Shown here piece by piece: positions 54,662 to 64,000 of a stretch of 64,000 bases of DNA. Numbering within the stretch: position 1 is the stretch's first letter; every line of letters begins with the position of its first letter. The notes under the pieces are model-generated. The model had not been told where the DNA came from. It did not search any database and saw only the letters and a list, made by a program, of their open reading frames with translations. The position numbers and the translations under genes are program-made. This DNA is from Muscardinus avellanarius (lineage: Eukaryota > Chordata > Mammalia > Rodentia > Gliridae): the NCBI GenBank assembly GCA_963383645.1, contig OY726564.1, positions 110,940,540-111,004,539 on the forward strand, written 5' to 3'.

Positions 54662-55070
54662 TCATTTAAGGCTCAGTTTAGCTATCATAACAGAGACAAG
54701 GAACAACCATGACCTACACAACAGAGATATTTATTTCCATCTCATGTATAAGATCCAGATATTGCCAGGTCAGGGCTGGTTTTGTGGACACACGGTATTA
54801 TCATGAACTCAGCCTCCTCCTATCTTACCTCTGTCTTCTCATTGTGTGGTTTCCATCCTTGTGCTCACCGCAGAGGCCAAGCTGGCTTCTAAAGCTCCGT
54901 ACATTTTGCACATGCCCCAGGTTACAGGGATAGGAAAGTGGAAAGGCAAAAGGGTGCGATCTGCAGCTCTTGGCTCTCTATTGCTTCCTCTGTTTCATTC
55001 CCAGAATCCTACACAGTCGCCCACTTATGTCTCATTGGACCAGACATGATCACATCACCACTCTTAAGAT
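54662..55070. repeat. Unclassified interspersed repeat (candidate)
   Basis: TAGCTATCATAACAGAGACA, ACAGAGATATTTATTTCCAT and TCATGTATAAGATCCAGATA resemble the opening of old mobile elements that read ..TTTATTTCTCTCATGTAACA.. Family not assignable by eye. Confidence 0.35.
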
Positions 55071-56035
55071 GAAAGACTAAGAAGTGTCATCTTTTAATTG
55101 GATATAATATGGCCTCAGATGATATTGTATGCCCACCACCAAGAGAGAAGAGAATGAATATTGGGTGGTGTCTCAGTCTTGGCTCCAGTTAAACATATGA
55201 GGAGCAGCAGACTCTGATATGATACATTGGAATCTAAAATAATAGCTAATGTTCAGCAACAGGAATAATCCTTGAAAGACTGGAAGAAAGAAGAGAGAAG
55301 AAAGAGCAGGAAAGAAGGATGGAGGAAGGGGGAAAGGGAAATGAAAGGAGGGGATAAGAAAGAATAGAAAAAGAGAATGGGGAATAAGAAAAAAGGGAAA
55401 TTAAGAGATGACTGAAAGGAGGAAAGGGCATGTCTGATTCAGGGTTTTCATTGTGCTTGCATTTTCATCCTTAGGGGTAACTTTTGCTACCTGTGCAAAT
55501 TTGGGCTTCTTATTTCTAGAGCTGAGGGTTTTTCTCTGTGCCCCCCCCCTACAGGTGTGAAGCTTCCACACCTGTATCCACAGTATTATAACTCCTTGTT
55601 CTGAAATGCCTAGAGAATGGGATGAGCCATTCCTCTACCTCTGAGCTACCTTTGACCATCAGCTCTCACCAGATTAATGCTCAGATTATTTTTTATCATA
55701 GGGTCAGGGCACCTCAAGTGCTGATGTTACCACTAATTTTGATGACCCCTTTGAGACCGGCCTCTGCAGCAGTGTTCTCTGTGTATGCCTTCTCCCCCTG
55801 GGACATGCAGCTCTTTATTTAAACCTCCCATGAGTCAGCCACTTCATCCATCTCTCTCCATAGGAAAAGACTCAGCCATGATTCCTTCGTGGATCTTGCC
55901 ATATGGGACAACTATACCTTGATGTTCCCTCACCTCTATTTGTAGAGTATGACAGCATGGTCCATAAGCAAGAGAAATGTGGATCCCTCCATGGGAGCTG
56001 AGGAAGAGCTAATCCCCTTACTAGGTTATTGTTTC
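55071..56035. other. Single-copy DNA with a purine tract and hairpin
   Basis: 55277-55432 is an almost pure A/G tract on + (AGAAAGAAGAGAGAAGAAAG..). 55550-55576 is a near-perfect palindrome. The rest is unrecognised. Confidence 0.5.
55550..55576. other. 10-bp-stem inverted repeat
   Basis: TACAGGTGTG and CACACCTGTA flank AAGCTTC, preceded by a C9 run. A DNA cruciform or RNA hairpin is possible; function unknown. The arms contain CAGGTG E-box cores. Confidence 0.85.
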
Positions 56036-56039
56036 AACC

Positions 56040-56395
56040 AACATTCTCACTGTTATGACCCAAAGGACCACATGACCATGAGCTAGAGGAACGAGGGTTT
56101 ATTTGCTCACAGTTCTGGAGATTTCCACCTATGTTAGACCAGCTTCTAAGCAGGAACCGGAGCTGCAGGGCTTAGGGCATCATGGCAGGGAGTAGGAAGG
56201 AGAAGAGAACTTGTTATCTGTTCCAAGTGGCAGGGGAAAGAGAAGAACAGGAAGCTGCAGCAGCCAGCTGAAAAACTCTGTCCTCAGCCTCATCCCAGGG
56301 ACCCCTCCCCAGCAATCAAGTCCTACCTCCAACATGGCTGCCTTGCCTGCCACATGAGGTCTGGGGGACATTCTAAATCTAAAACATGACAGTTG
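56040..56395 (-). repeat. MaLR-type solo LTR
   Basis: CATTCTCACTGTTATGACCC and GTTTATTTGCTCACAGTTCT open it on +, and GAGGTCTGGGGGACATTCTA then AATCTAAAACATGACAG close it, matching the other reversed MaLR-like LTRs. Confidence 0.78.
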
Positions 56396-56747
56396 CCTAT
56401 AGAATAACCACCTCCCACAGAGGCAAGCATTTGTTTTCCTCAGCTTTTGATCCTGGGCTTTAGGAACCAGAACCCACCGTCATGGTCACCAGTCCTCTCT
56501 GCAATTGTGCTAGAAGCATTGGTTCCTCTTCTGCCTGAGGTCTGACCCATGACAAGAGAAACTTCATCACTAGAGAAAGCTCTCCTGGCCATTTGGGGGA
56601 AAAGTGTCTGCACCAATCCAATTATTTTTATTTGTACCTTCCTATAGAACCTAAACCACTGAATGTATCTTAGATCCAATCCCCAAGGAAATAAGAGAAG
56701 AGGAAAAGGGAAGGGGTTGCCCATTTATCACCCTAAGATTTAAATTT

Positions 56748-56894
56748 AGTGTACTTCTGTAATCCCAGTACTTGGGAGGCTGAGACAAGAGGATTGCATG
56801 TCTCAGTAACCTAGCAAGACCCTGTTTTAAAACAAAAAAAAAAAATGGGCTGGAGGTGTACCACAGAGATAGAAGGTTTCTGGGTTCAATCCTC

Positions 56895-56895
<1 letters not shown>
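56748..56895 (+). repeat. B1-dID SINE
   Basis: CTGTAATCCCAGTACTTGGG, GAGACAAGAGGATTGCATGT, GGGCTGGAGGTGTACCACAG, TTCTGGGTTCAATCCTCAAC. Both ends are worn, and it runs into (CA)n. Confidence 0.9.

Positions 56896-56942
<47 letters not shown>
56896..56942. repeat. (CA)n microsatellite at a SINE tail
   Basis: About 23 CA units starting immediately after TTCAATCCTCAA of the SINE. Confidence 0.96.
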
Positions 56943-56945
<3 letters not shown>

Positions 56946-57772
56946 TTAAACTTGTACACAACAGAGAGAGATTGCGTTCCTTAGTCCATTTTACATTATC
57001 AGCAGCAGCAAACACATTGTTCTCTACACATGGTAGGCACCTGATAATTCTCATTAGATAAATATATGAGAAAATATTGTTTCTTAGCACCATGTAGTCG
57101 AGACACAAACCTAAATAGTTTTTAATAATAAATTTACACGAAAGACTTGCAAGGAAAAGGCTCAGGTCCCAAGGTTTCTCCCAATTGATTTACTCCTCCC
57201 TAAAGGCCTATTTGATATAGTCTCCAAATGAAAAGCAGTTTCGAGAATGTCCAGTGCTGAATGTCACGCGGGTGATTATGCAGAACGCAGCCTGCTCCGC
57301 GGCCTGTGGGGAGCTGTGAATGACTCTGTTCCTGGAATGCATGCTCTGATGACAAAAAAAAAAAAAAAGCAGATGAGGAGGTCAGATACCTCCTCCAGTC
57401 CATATATATGCATGCAAAACAAGAATGCTCAAATTGGACCCGAGAGAGACTTCAAAATTTTTGTAGTAAAATTAAAAACAAAACTTTTCTTTCTCATACA
57501 AAATTACACTTTTTACTACAGGTATGAAAGAAACCATTACTGCAGTCATAATTTTCCTCTAAGTAATGACATCTCACTGGGTCCTTTTCTCCACAAGGTA
57601 GGTACAAACAAATTTAATTGAAAGGCAATAAAAGGGAAGGAGTGAGAAGATTTCGAGAATTCCAATGAAACCTGGTCCCTTCAGATGTATCCAACAGCAC
57701 TGAAAGAGGAAGACTGGGCTGTGTAAAGAGCATGGAAGCAGGAATTAGAAGACCTGAGACCAACATCCTTTT
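56943..57772. other. Single-copy DNA, no gene recognised
   Basis: 57230-57340 contains preserved CpGs (GAATGTCACGCGGGTGATTA, CTGCTCCGCGGCC) and may be a short conserved element. There is a poly-A run near 57354. Nothing coding. Confidence 0.4.
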
Positions 57773-57997
57773 AAAAATGTTTTTAAGCCGGGTGTGGTGG
57801 CGCACACTTGTAATCCCCGTGTTTGGAAGGTGGAGACAGGAGGATCAGGCAGGTTTGAAGCCAGCATCGCTGGTGTAAGAGACCCTGTTTCCAAATGAAA
57901 TATAAAATAGGTGTGGGAGTGTAGCCCGGAGGTAGAAGGGCTTCCAGGAACCCCAGTACCACCAAAAAAAAAAAGATGAAAATAAAAATGTTTTTAA
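57773..57997 (+). repeat. Young B1-dID SINE with exact target duplication
   Basis: GCCGGGTGTGGTGGCGCACA (57787) to GGAACCCCAGTACCACC and poly-A. The 14-bp duplication AAAAATGTTTTTAA lies at 57773-57786 and 57984-57997. It landed in the A/T-rich tail of an L1. AACCCC subtype. Confidence 0.97.
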
Positions 57998-58545
57998 ATA
58001 TTGGTGCACTGTAATTATACATCATAGTGAGATTCAGAATAAGACATAAATACGTGAACTCCTCACTTGGTATGTTTCTCTCCATTTTCATGAATGCATT
58101 ACAATTGTCCATGGCAGTGAGATTCAGTGATACTTTAGTATACGCACATAACATCGTTTGATCTGTTTCTTCCCCTGTACCTGCTCTTTCTCCCCCTTTC
58201 TCCCTTTCCCAATCCCTTTCCACTAGTATACTGGCTTCTCCTAATTTTCATGAGTCCCCTTTTCTTTCATTTTTTCCTCTCAGTCTTCCACATATGAGGG
58301 ACAGCATGCACCTCTTGATTTTCTGATCTGGCTGATCTCACTTAGCCTGATGTCATCCAGTTCTATCCATTTTCCTGCAAATGAACAATTTTGTTCTTCT
58401 GTGTGTCAGAGTAAAATTTCACTGTGCGTATATACCACATTTGCTTTATCCGTTCATCTGTGAAAGGACACCTACGTTGGTTCCATAACTTTGATAATGT
58501 GAATTGCGCTCCTGTAAGCATGGCTATGCATACTTTGGTCATGCG
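57984..58545 (-). mobile_element. L1 LINE 3' fragment
   Basis: ATATTGGTGCACTGTAATTA (3' terminus in reverse), a long 3' UTR with TTCTCCCCCTTTCTCCCTTT polypyrimidine (the G-rich tract on minus), then CTGATCTCACTTAGCCTGAT and TTTATCCGTTCATCTGTGAA from the ORF2 end. 5' truncated. Confidence 0.88.
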
Positions 58546-58707
58546 GTGGTTCCATGCCTGAGGGAGTCCTACATTCTAATCTCAGCTCTACCAACAAGAG
58601 TTGGAATTGCTTCCTTACTTGAAAAGAAAAAAAAAAAATGTTGCGATACCTACATTCTGTTCTTTGCTCCCATGATTTAGAGTATGAACTCATTGAGAGT
58701 ACAACTG

Positions 58708-58840
58708 CCATGCCCATTTCACACAGGAGAAAAATGAAGCAGAGAGGTCACCCATAAGAAACTACCAGGGCCAGGGTTCCCCCTGGCCGTCCAAATTTAG
58801 AATCTATGCTTTTAACCACTACATGATACTGTCTTCCATT
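58708..58840 (-). repeat. MIR SINE 5' end
   Basis: TTTCACACAGGAGAAAAATG, AGAGAGGTCACCCATAAGAA and ATGCTTTTAACCACTACATG then ATACTG reach the tRNA-like MIR start (reverse of CAGTATAG..GTTAAGAGCA). Confidence 0.9.
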
Positions 58841-58866
58841 TCTTTATCTTTATAATCTTTATCTTC

Positions 58867-59102
58867 ATCTACATATCTTTTTTTTTTTTTTTTTGGTGGT
58901 ACTGGGGTTCCTGGGAGCCCTTCTACCTCCGGGATACACTCCCACGGGCTACACTCCCAGACCTATTTTTTAACATTTTTATGTGGAAACAGAGTCTCTT
59001 AAGCCAGCGAGGCTGGCTTCGAACCAGCGCGATCCTCCTGTCTCCGCCTCCCAAGCGCGGGGATTACAAGCGTGCGCCACCACGCCCGGCATCTACATAT
59101 CT
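58867..59102 (-). repeat. Young B1-dID SINE with internal duplication
   Basis: T-run, GGTGGTACTGGGGTTCCTGG, then an extra copy of the segment GGATACACTCCCA / GGGCTACACTCCCA (58933-58961), GGAAACAGAGTCTCTTAAGC and a head GCGTGCGCCACCACGCCCGG. The 12-bp duplication ATCTACATATCT lies at 58867-58878 and 59091-59102. Confidence 0.97.
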
Positions 59103-59814
59103 ATTTTAAATCCATATATTTACATCTATATTTTGTTGAGTCACCAATCACATTTCCATATTAAGGGCTCTGGAAATATCTTTGGTAAAGAAACTCATTG
59201 AACGCTATTTAATTCCAAGATTCTGAAAATTATTTGACAGAAGGAACTCCCTTCAAACACTCTTCCTCTCTTTGCTTAGCTTCTACTAACATCATAGACT
59301 ATTCTAGAGTACTACGAAAATATACTTCTAAGGGCTTAGATATAAAAGGATGAAGCATGAGGATTTCTGGAGGATGAGACTCTTGAATCCTAGGTTCAGC
59401 TTTCTGCTTTATTTAGATGAATATAAATATAACTAGATGATTCAAAATCCAAAGGAAAGTTGTGCAAATTTGCAGGAACTTAGTGAGTTTAAAAGGAGTT
59501 GGTAAATGTAGAAAATAGAATGGACTTTTCCTGGGCACCCAATTAGTTGTTTAATTGAGAATAGATGATAGACAGAAGAGTCAAGTCAAGCCAGGAACAG
59601 AGAATAAGTACAGAGGGTTTTACCTTGAACATTTGTGCGTACATAAAAAGAGAATGGGGTAGTAGGGGGAAAAAGCTTGAAATTCATACACAATAGATTT
59701 ACATCTGAGTTCAAAATCAACCATTATCTGGAACTTTATTGATTTTTATAACTGTGCCTGGTGAGCACTCAAAATATACATGTTGATTTGATCAAATGTA
59801 TGATCTCAAAGAAT
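59103..59814. other. Single-copy AT-rich DNA, no gene recognised
   Basis: No repeat hallmark is recognised. The region is AT-rich throughout, with no coding pattern. Confidence 0.45.
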
Positions 59815-59960
59815 TTAGTTGGCCTCCTGGGGACTCGTTCTTTTTATATATAAAATTCAGATGATAATAATAATTTCAACTTCCAGGGTTGCTTGGAAAA
59901 ATAAATCAAATGATATATTTGTAGGCAAGTTTTAATTTTAAAGCCTGACGTACTGTCATC
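59815..59960 (+). repeat. MIR SINE fragment
   Basis: TATAAAATTCAGATGATAAT, TTTCAACTTCCAGGGTTGCT and AAAATAAATCAAATGATAT parallel the MIR 3' half (ATAATAATAGTACC.. AGGGTTGT.. ATTAAATGAG). Confidence 0.65.
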
Positions 59961-60279
59961 TGCAAGTCCTGTCATTTTCAACAATAATAAAGCTAGTGGG
60001 TTTAAAACAAGACAGACTAGCTGTCATTAGTTCTCAAAGCCACATTTCAGAAATGCAGTCAAGAGAAGGCATGCAGGATCTTAGCCCTCTAATACAGAAA
60101 GAGGGAAAAGAAAGGCCACTAAAGACAAAAGAGGGGCAGCTCCTGACCAAATTAGCTTCTATCACGGAGAAAAAGATTCCCTCAAAAGGCCTTTAGATGC
60201 CAACTCATTGGTTTGCTATTGATATAGAGTAGCTACCCTAAATTTTTTAATTTTAAATTTACACATTGTATTATTTAGC
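59961..60279. other. Single-copy DNA, no gene recognised
   Basis: A 66-codon Lys-rich frame at 59996-60196 has no domain. Nothing else is recognised. Confidence 0.4.
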
Positions 60280-60708
60280 TTTTTTTATGTCTGTGACCAA
60301 AATACCTGACATGAACGATTCAGGAGAAAAGTCTACTTGTTTAAGGTATACTCATTAAAGTTAAGGAACACTTATCACCATTTCAGAGGTTCAGTCCAAG
60401 GTTGGCTGGCTCCAAGGCAGAAACATCATGGCAGCAGGGTGTGGCAGAGGAGTGCTGCTCAGCTCGCAGCAGCCTGGAAGCTGAGAGGGCAAGGAAGGAA
60501 CCAGTGGCAGATACAGTTCTAGGCCATGCTCCCTAGTGACCTACTTCCTCCAGTCACACCTGACTAGCCTACAGCTACCACCCAGGAGTCCAAATGATTA
60601 ACCCATCAAATGGATAATCCAATGAAAAGGTTCAATGATCTTACCTCTGAACATGGCCAACACGTGAGCTTCTGGGAAGCATTCCATATCCACACCATAA
60701 CACACATC
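60280..60708 (-). repeat. MaLR-type solo LTR
   Basis: TTTTTTATGTCTGTGACCAA and ATACCTGACATGAACGATTC open it, GTTCAGTCCAAGGTTGGCTG and AAACATCATGGCAGCAGGGT lie in the middle, and CATTCCATATCCACACCATA closes it. Same family as the LTRs near 3.4, 33.4 and 56.2 kb. Confidence 0.8.
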
Positions 60709-60869
60709 TTGAGGCTTGCTTACAGAGGCAGAATGTCCTTCTCCTTAACCTTCCCATTGATGGGTCCTGAAAGGTACAAAAAGAGGATTTCTCGTAATAA
60801 ATGCAGACACCAATCCAAAGTTCGTTCTGCTCTAATGCATTTCGTGGTGCCGAGGCAGAGGTGACCGGG

Positions 60870-60962
60870 AAGTGCAGAAAGAAAAAGAGAGAGGAAGAAA
60901 AGAGAAGGGCAAGGCAAAGGAAAGGGAAATGAAGAGGAAAGAGAAGAAAGGAAAAGATGGGT
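60870..60962. repeat. Purine-rich (A/G) tract
   Basis: About 90 bases of nearly pure A and G on +, built from GAAA, GGAAA and GAGA units. Confidence 0.9.
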
Positions 60963-61029
60963 GAACGCTTGGTCCTTCTTCCGGAGTGCCTCTCCCTACC
61001 ACATACGCCGTTCCATACCTTACCATCTG

Positions 61030-61315
61030 CCACGTGAAGCTACTGAGCACTGCAGATGTGGCCAGGTGGAAGGTGCGCACCAAATTGCAAACACTTAGCA
61101 TGACAAAGAAGCAAAAGGTCACAGTGGCAATTGTCATGTGGATTCTATGACAAAATGATAGCATCTTAACTATGTAAATTATTTAGCAGTGTAAAATGCA
61201 TCATCAAAATTAATTTCATCCATTTATTTTTACCTGCTTAGTGTGGCTACAAGAGCATTTAATGATACACAGGTGGCTCACAGTCAGCTCCTATTTTTTA
61301 ATGGACAATGCTGCC
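61030..61315. mobile_element. hAT-type DNA transposon fossil
   Basis: CCACGTGAAGCTACTGAGCA then GATGTGGCCAGGTGG, a central AAATTAATTTCATCCATTTA / TTTTTACCTGCTTAGTGTGG / CTACAAGAGCATTTAATGAT, and the end TTAATGGACAATGCTG. It follows a common non-autonomous mammalian hAT (Charlie-group) element with TATTGGACAGCGCTG-like ends. Family name not assigned. Confidence 0.6.
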
Positions 61316-61500
61316 CTAAAAGCAATGATTTTCAAATAGTGGGTTGTGATATATGTGCGAGTCATGAAGCCAATTACATGAATTGCAACCCGTATTTCTT
61401 TTTGGAGGAGGACAGAATAAATAGATTGAATTAGAATGTGTGTCATTTAGTGAAGGTAGGCACTGTTCTGTGACACTTTGGTTTTAATTATATATGTACA
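61316..61500. repeat. Second DNA-transposon-like fragment (candidate)
   Basis: TTTTCAAATAGTGGGTTGTG, ATTGCAACCCGTATTTCTTT and GGCACTGTTCTGTGACACTT resemble another old mammalian DNA transposon (GTGGGTCATG.. CTGTTCTGTGGAAC). Adjacent to the previous fossil. Confidence 0.4.
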
Positions 61501-62785
61501 TATATGCAAATTTATGTATCCAATAATTACAGATGTTTTAGATAGTATATTACAAAGATTAGTGGATTTTTTTACGATCCATAGAGTGAAAGGGTTTGAA
61601 TGCCCCTTTTCTAAATTAGCCATGATGAGACAATACTTCCTCAAGTCAGAGGTCCCAGCGTAAACTAGACAGGCTTTGATTTGTATCTGACTGGGGAGAT
61701 ATGAAGATGAGTCAGGTCAATGCTTTGCAGCCTCTCCCGATGCTGCACTCCAGTAGGAGAGATGGGCAGCCGCACTGCCTGCTAATCCACCTATGAGTCA
61801 TAAAAGCTCAGGGGCTGGCAGAGAAAGCAGCTGCAGCACTGACCCTTGACCTCACCAAGTGGCTGCCGGGCCCCGGTGGACGGAGACTGGAGAACAAACA
61901 CAGCATCCCAGTATCCAGCAGCCCAGGGAGTAAGCAGCAACTCCCCTCAAAGGCAAATTAAAGCTCGAGTTACTAATTTTATCCAGAGAGATGAGCTTCT
62001 CTTTTTAGCACATTGCTGCGTGGCAGGAAGTTTTCCTCTCCAGACTATGTGGGGAATGCACGACTCCAAACACTCTGTCCCTCAAGGTAATTAAATTAGA
62101 AAAACACAACCGCTGCACATTCCTGGAGTCTGAGTCTCCCTGATCCCCGCAGGCTCTGAGGCAGCCTGCTTGGGAGGGCCCAAGCCCAGCTCCAGGCCGA
62201 CTCAAGGCCCAGCAACAGCAAAGTCGTAGGCTGTGATTAACTAGGTCTTGTCTTGGACACTGCGGGCTGCCAATCCCATCTTCCTCTCGTAATGCAAAGC
62301 CATAGAAGCCATGGAAGCTTCTGCTTCCATCGTGACTGGCCCTCAAGTTGCAGCTCGGGGAAGAAGGGCCAGAGGGGTCTGTGTTCCCAGCGTCGATGGC
62401 GATGCTGAAGAAACGCTTAGCTCTGCAGATTCAAGTGCGGTGGCAGAAGGCACCGTGCAGGGGAAGGGATGCAAACACACCCACTGTTCAGAGCTGCCGT
62501 CCTTGTCACCGAAGGCCATTTTCATAACTCATGAGGACACTGCTTCAGGAGTTGACACCACAGACTTTGATGGAAACCTGTCCATCCCAGGCTCATGAAT
62601 TTCCCAGAATGCTCGTCTCCGGCACCCCTCATATGCAGACCTCATGCAGCTGAGGCCCACGGGCACGTCAGGAGTCACCGCTGTTGGGCTGCCCCTTTGT
62701 ATATGGCACTTTCCTGTGCTGGGTGATTAACATTTATCCTATGTTGCCTGCTTAAAGCAGCCATACCAGATCAATGCTGTTTAGG
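61501..62785. other. Single-copy DNA, possible conserved block
   Basis: 61880-62115 is repeat-free with GTTACTAATTTTATCC and CAAGGTAATTAAATTAGAAA, i.e. clustered TAAT homeodomain cores. A 95-codon + frame at 62311-62598 is open, but I recognise no domain, splice context or family. Confidence 0.4.
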
Positions 62786-62787
62786 GC

Positions 62788-62876
62788 TCCACATTGCAGA
62801 TGGCACTGAGATCTAGAAAACGTACCACTCGCCCACCATCTCACAGCACAACTGGACCAGACTCCAGGCCTAAATG
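62788..62876 (-). repeat. MIR-like fragment
   Basis: TGCAGATGGCACTGAGATCT then CCACCATCTCACAGCACAAC and GACCAGACTCCAGGCC follow the reversed MIR core. Low identity. Confidence 0.5.
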
Positions 62877-62920
62877 ATTCCCAAGTCTCATGCCCATGGC
62901 ACCATCTTGTCTCCTGTTTC

Positions 62921-63164
62921 AAATACCATTCATTCAGCCGGGCGTGGTGGCGCACGCTTGTCATCCCCGCGCTTGGGAGGCTGAGACAGGAGGATCGCAC
63001 AGGTTCGAAGCCAGCCTCAGCTACTTAGTGAGGCTCTCAGCAACTTAGTGAGACCCTGTTTCCAAATAAAATAGAAAATGGGTCTGGGAGTATAGCCTGG
63101 AGGTAGAAAGCCTCTGAGTTCCACCCCCAGCACCACAAAAAAAAAAAAAAATACCATTCATTCA
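62921..63164 (+). repeat. Young B1-dID SINE with exact target duplication
   Basis: From GCCGGGCGTGGTGGCGCACG (62937) to CCCCCAGCACCAC and a pure poly-A. The 16-bp duplication AAATACCATTCATTCA lies at 62921-62936 and 63149-63164. Second subtype (AGCTACTTAGTGAGGCTCTC); almost identical to the copy at 18.03-18.24 kb. Confidence 0.98.
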
Positions 63165-63175
63165 TTCATTTATGC

Positions 63176-63383
63176 ATGCATTGGCACTAGAGATTGGACC
63201 CAGGGGCATACTATCTTCAAGCTACACTCCCTTAGACTTTTTTATTTTTATTTTGAAACAGAATCTTGCTAAGTGACTGATGGTCTCACTAAGTTGCTAA
63301 GGCTGGCCTCGAACCTCGGATCCTCCTGCCTCAGCCTTCCAAGGACCTGGGATTATAAGCATACATCACCATTCCTGGCCCAT
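63176..63383 (-). repeat. B1-dID SINE
   Basis: TTGGCACTAGAGATTGGACC, GAAACAGAATCTTGCTAAGT, CTCCTGCCTCAGCCTTCCAA and CATACATCACCATTCCTGGC. Older than its neighbour. Confidence 0.93.
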
Positions 63384-64000
63384 TTCAAGTATTCTTAAAA
63401 CAAGATTTTTTTAAAAGCAGTTTGATAAGTCCCAAAAATAACACACATGAACCTGAGCCCTAAGGTCTGTTTGAGGCGTGCAGGGTGAGAAGTCTTCTGA
63501 GTCTTTCTAGAGGGCACAAGCCCATACCCTTCCGGATGCTGTGAATGTCTGAAAGGTTGTGAATGCCCCCAGAGGTCCTGGAATTGGTATTTCTTGCTTG
63601 GTCTCCAAGGTCCTGAAGCCCTGAGCTCATCTTCCATCTTATCCAGCAGTGTCTGCTTCGCTCAGAGGATTGACCACTGTCCCTTCCTCGCTCTCCTTGG
63701 AGCTTTAGCCACTCTGATGTGTTAGCCCAGCCGGCTGGGGGTAGAGATCGGGGCCGGGGGCTTCCCACCCCCTTCTGTGAGGTCCACTCTCTCCGACGAC
63801 ATTTTCTCCCCTCCCTGCTGAATTTCCCTTCTGCAGAGCTCTAGGTCCACCTGTCAGAGGACCATGCAGATGAGATTGGTCAGAATGACAGCGTCAGAGA
63901 GACAGACCTACCCTTTTCTCCTGTAGGGCTTTCTCTTGCGGACCTGGTTTATTATTCTGATGGGAACCAAACCAGAATGTCCCCACCACGGCTACGGGTT
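63384..64000. other. Single-copy DNA to the window end
   Basis: No repeat recognised. The two minus-strand frames (63395-63637, 63460-63768) overlap in different phases and show no domain. Confidence 0.45.

Noticed and set aside
62311..62598. 95-codon frame with plausible amino-acid composition
   Set aside because: No recognised family, no splice or promoter evidence; kept only as a remark in the region entry.

Overview
This 64 kb window is nuclear DNA from a mammal and is almost certainly non-coding. No complete protein-coding gene, rRNA or tRNA gene, CRISPR array or bacterial-type operon is visible. The best lineage clue is the dominant SINE. It has a 7SL-derived B1 head (start GCCGGGCGTGGTGGCGCACG), an ID-like tail ending in CCCCAGTACCACC, and a poly-A. 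This B1-dID type is known from the squirrel-related rodents (Sciuridae, Aplodontiidae) and the dormice (Gliridae). The host is therefore probably a rodent of that group; the species cannot be told from the window. I could run no database search, so all repeat family names come from recognising sequence hallmarks.

Layout. 0.2-0.7 kb is a long pyrimidine tract. 1.6-6.6 kb has MIRs, B1-dIDs, a MaLR-type LTR, a perfect 70-bp tandem duplication and a (GA)31 tract. 6.9-7.9 kb holds one exon-like segment on the minus strand and an L2. 8-16.7 kb is single-copy DNA with scattered SINEs, a MaLR LTR and an MLT1-type LTR. 18-22 kb has a young B1-dID, an ERV-type LTR, and a long L2 broken by a SINE and holding a 6 x 19 bp minisatellite. 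22-33 kb is mostly unique sequence with MIRs and four (GT)n/(CA)n arrays. 33-35 kb is a MaLR LTR, then an L1 3' fragment carrying a readable piece of ORF2 lying in a SINE. 36-43 kb is L2, L1 and dinucleotide arrays. 43.6-44.0 kb is a 400-bp pyrimidine tract. 48.3-49.9 kb is a nest of repeats. 51.3-53.6 kb is L2 with SINEs inserted. 54-64 kb has LTRs, an L1 tail, a hAT-type DNA transposon fossil, MIRs and SINEs.

The most notable object is the insertion at 48597-49594. It is a roughly 1 kb retroposon, minus strand, flanked by an exact 13-bp duplication and landed inside a B1-dID SINE. Its 5' part is a CpG-rich tandem array with a 100-bp unit that is itself a dimer of two related 50-bp halves. 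Its 3' part looks like an L1 3' UTR and ends in an A/T-rich tail, with no ORF1 or ORF2. That design (VNTR plus LINE-like tail, moved in trans) resembles primate SVA elements. I know of no named rodent family matching it, but that needs a database check.

Other leads: an 89-bp exon-like segment at 6980-7068 (minus), several single-copy blocks that look like conserved non-coding elements (notably 47740-48070, unusually CpG-rich), and the repeated birth of (CA)n arrays at the tails of B1-dID SINEs.
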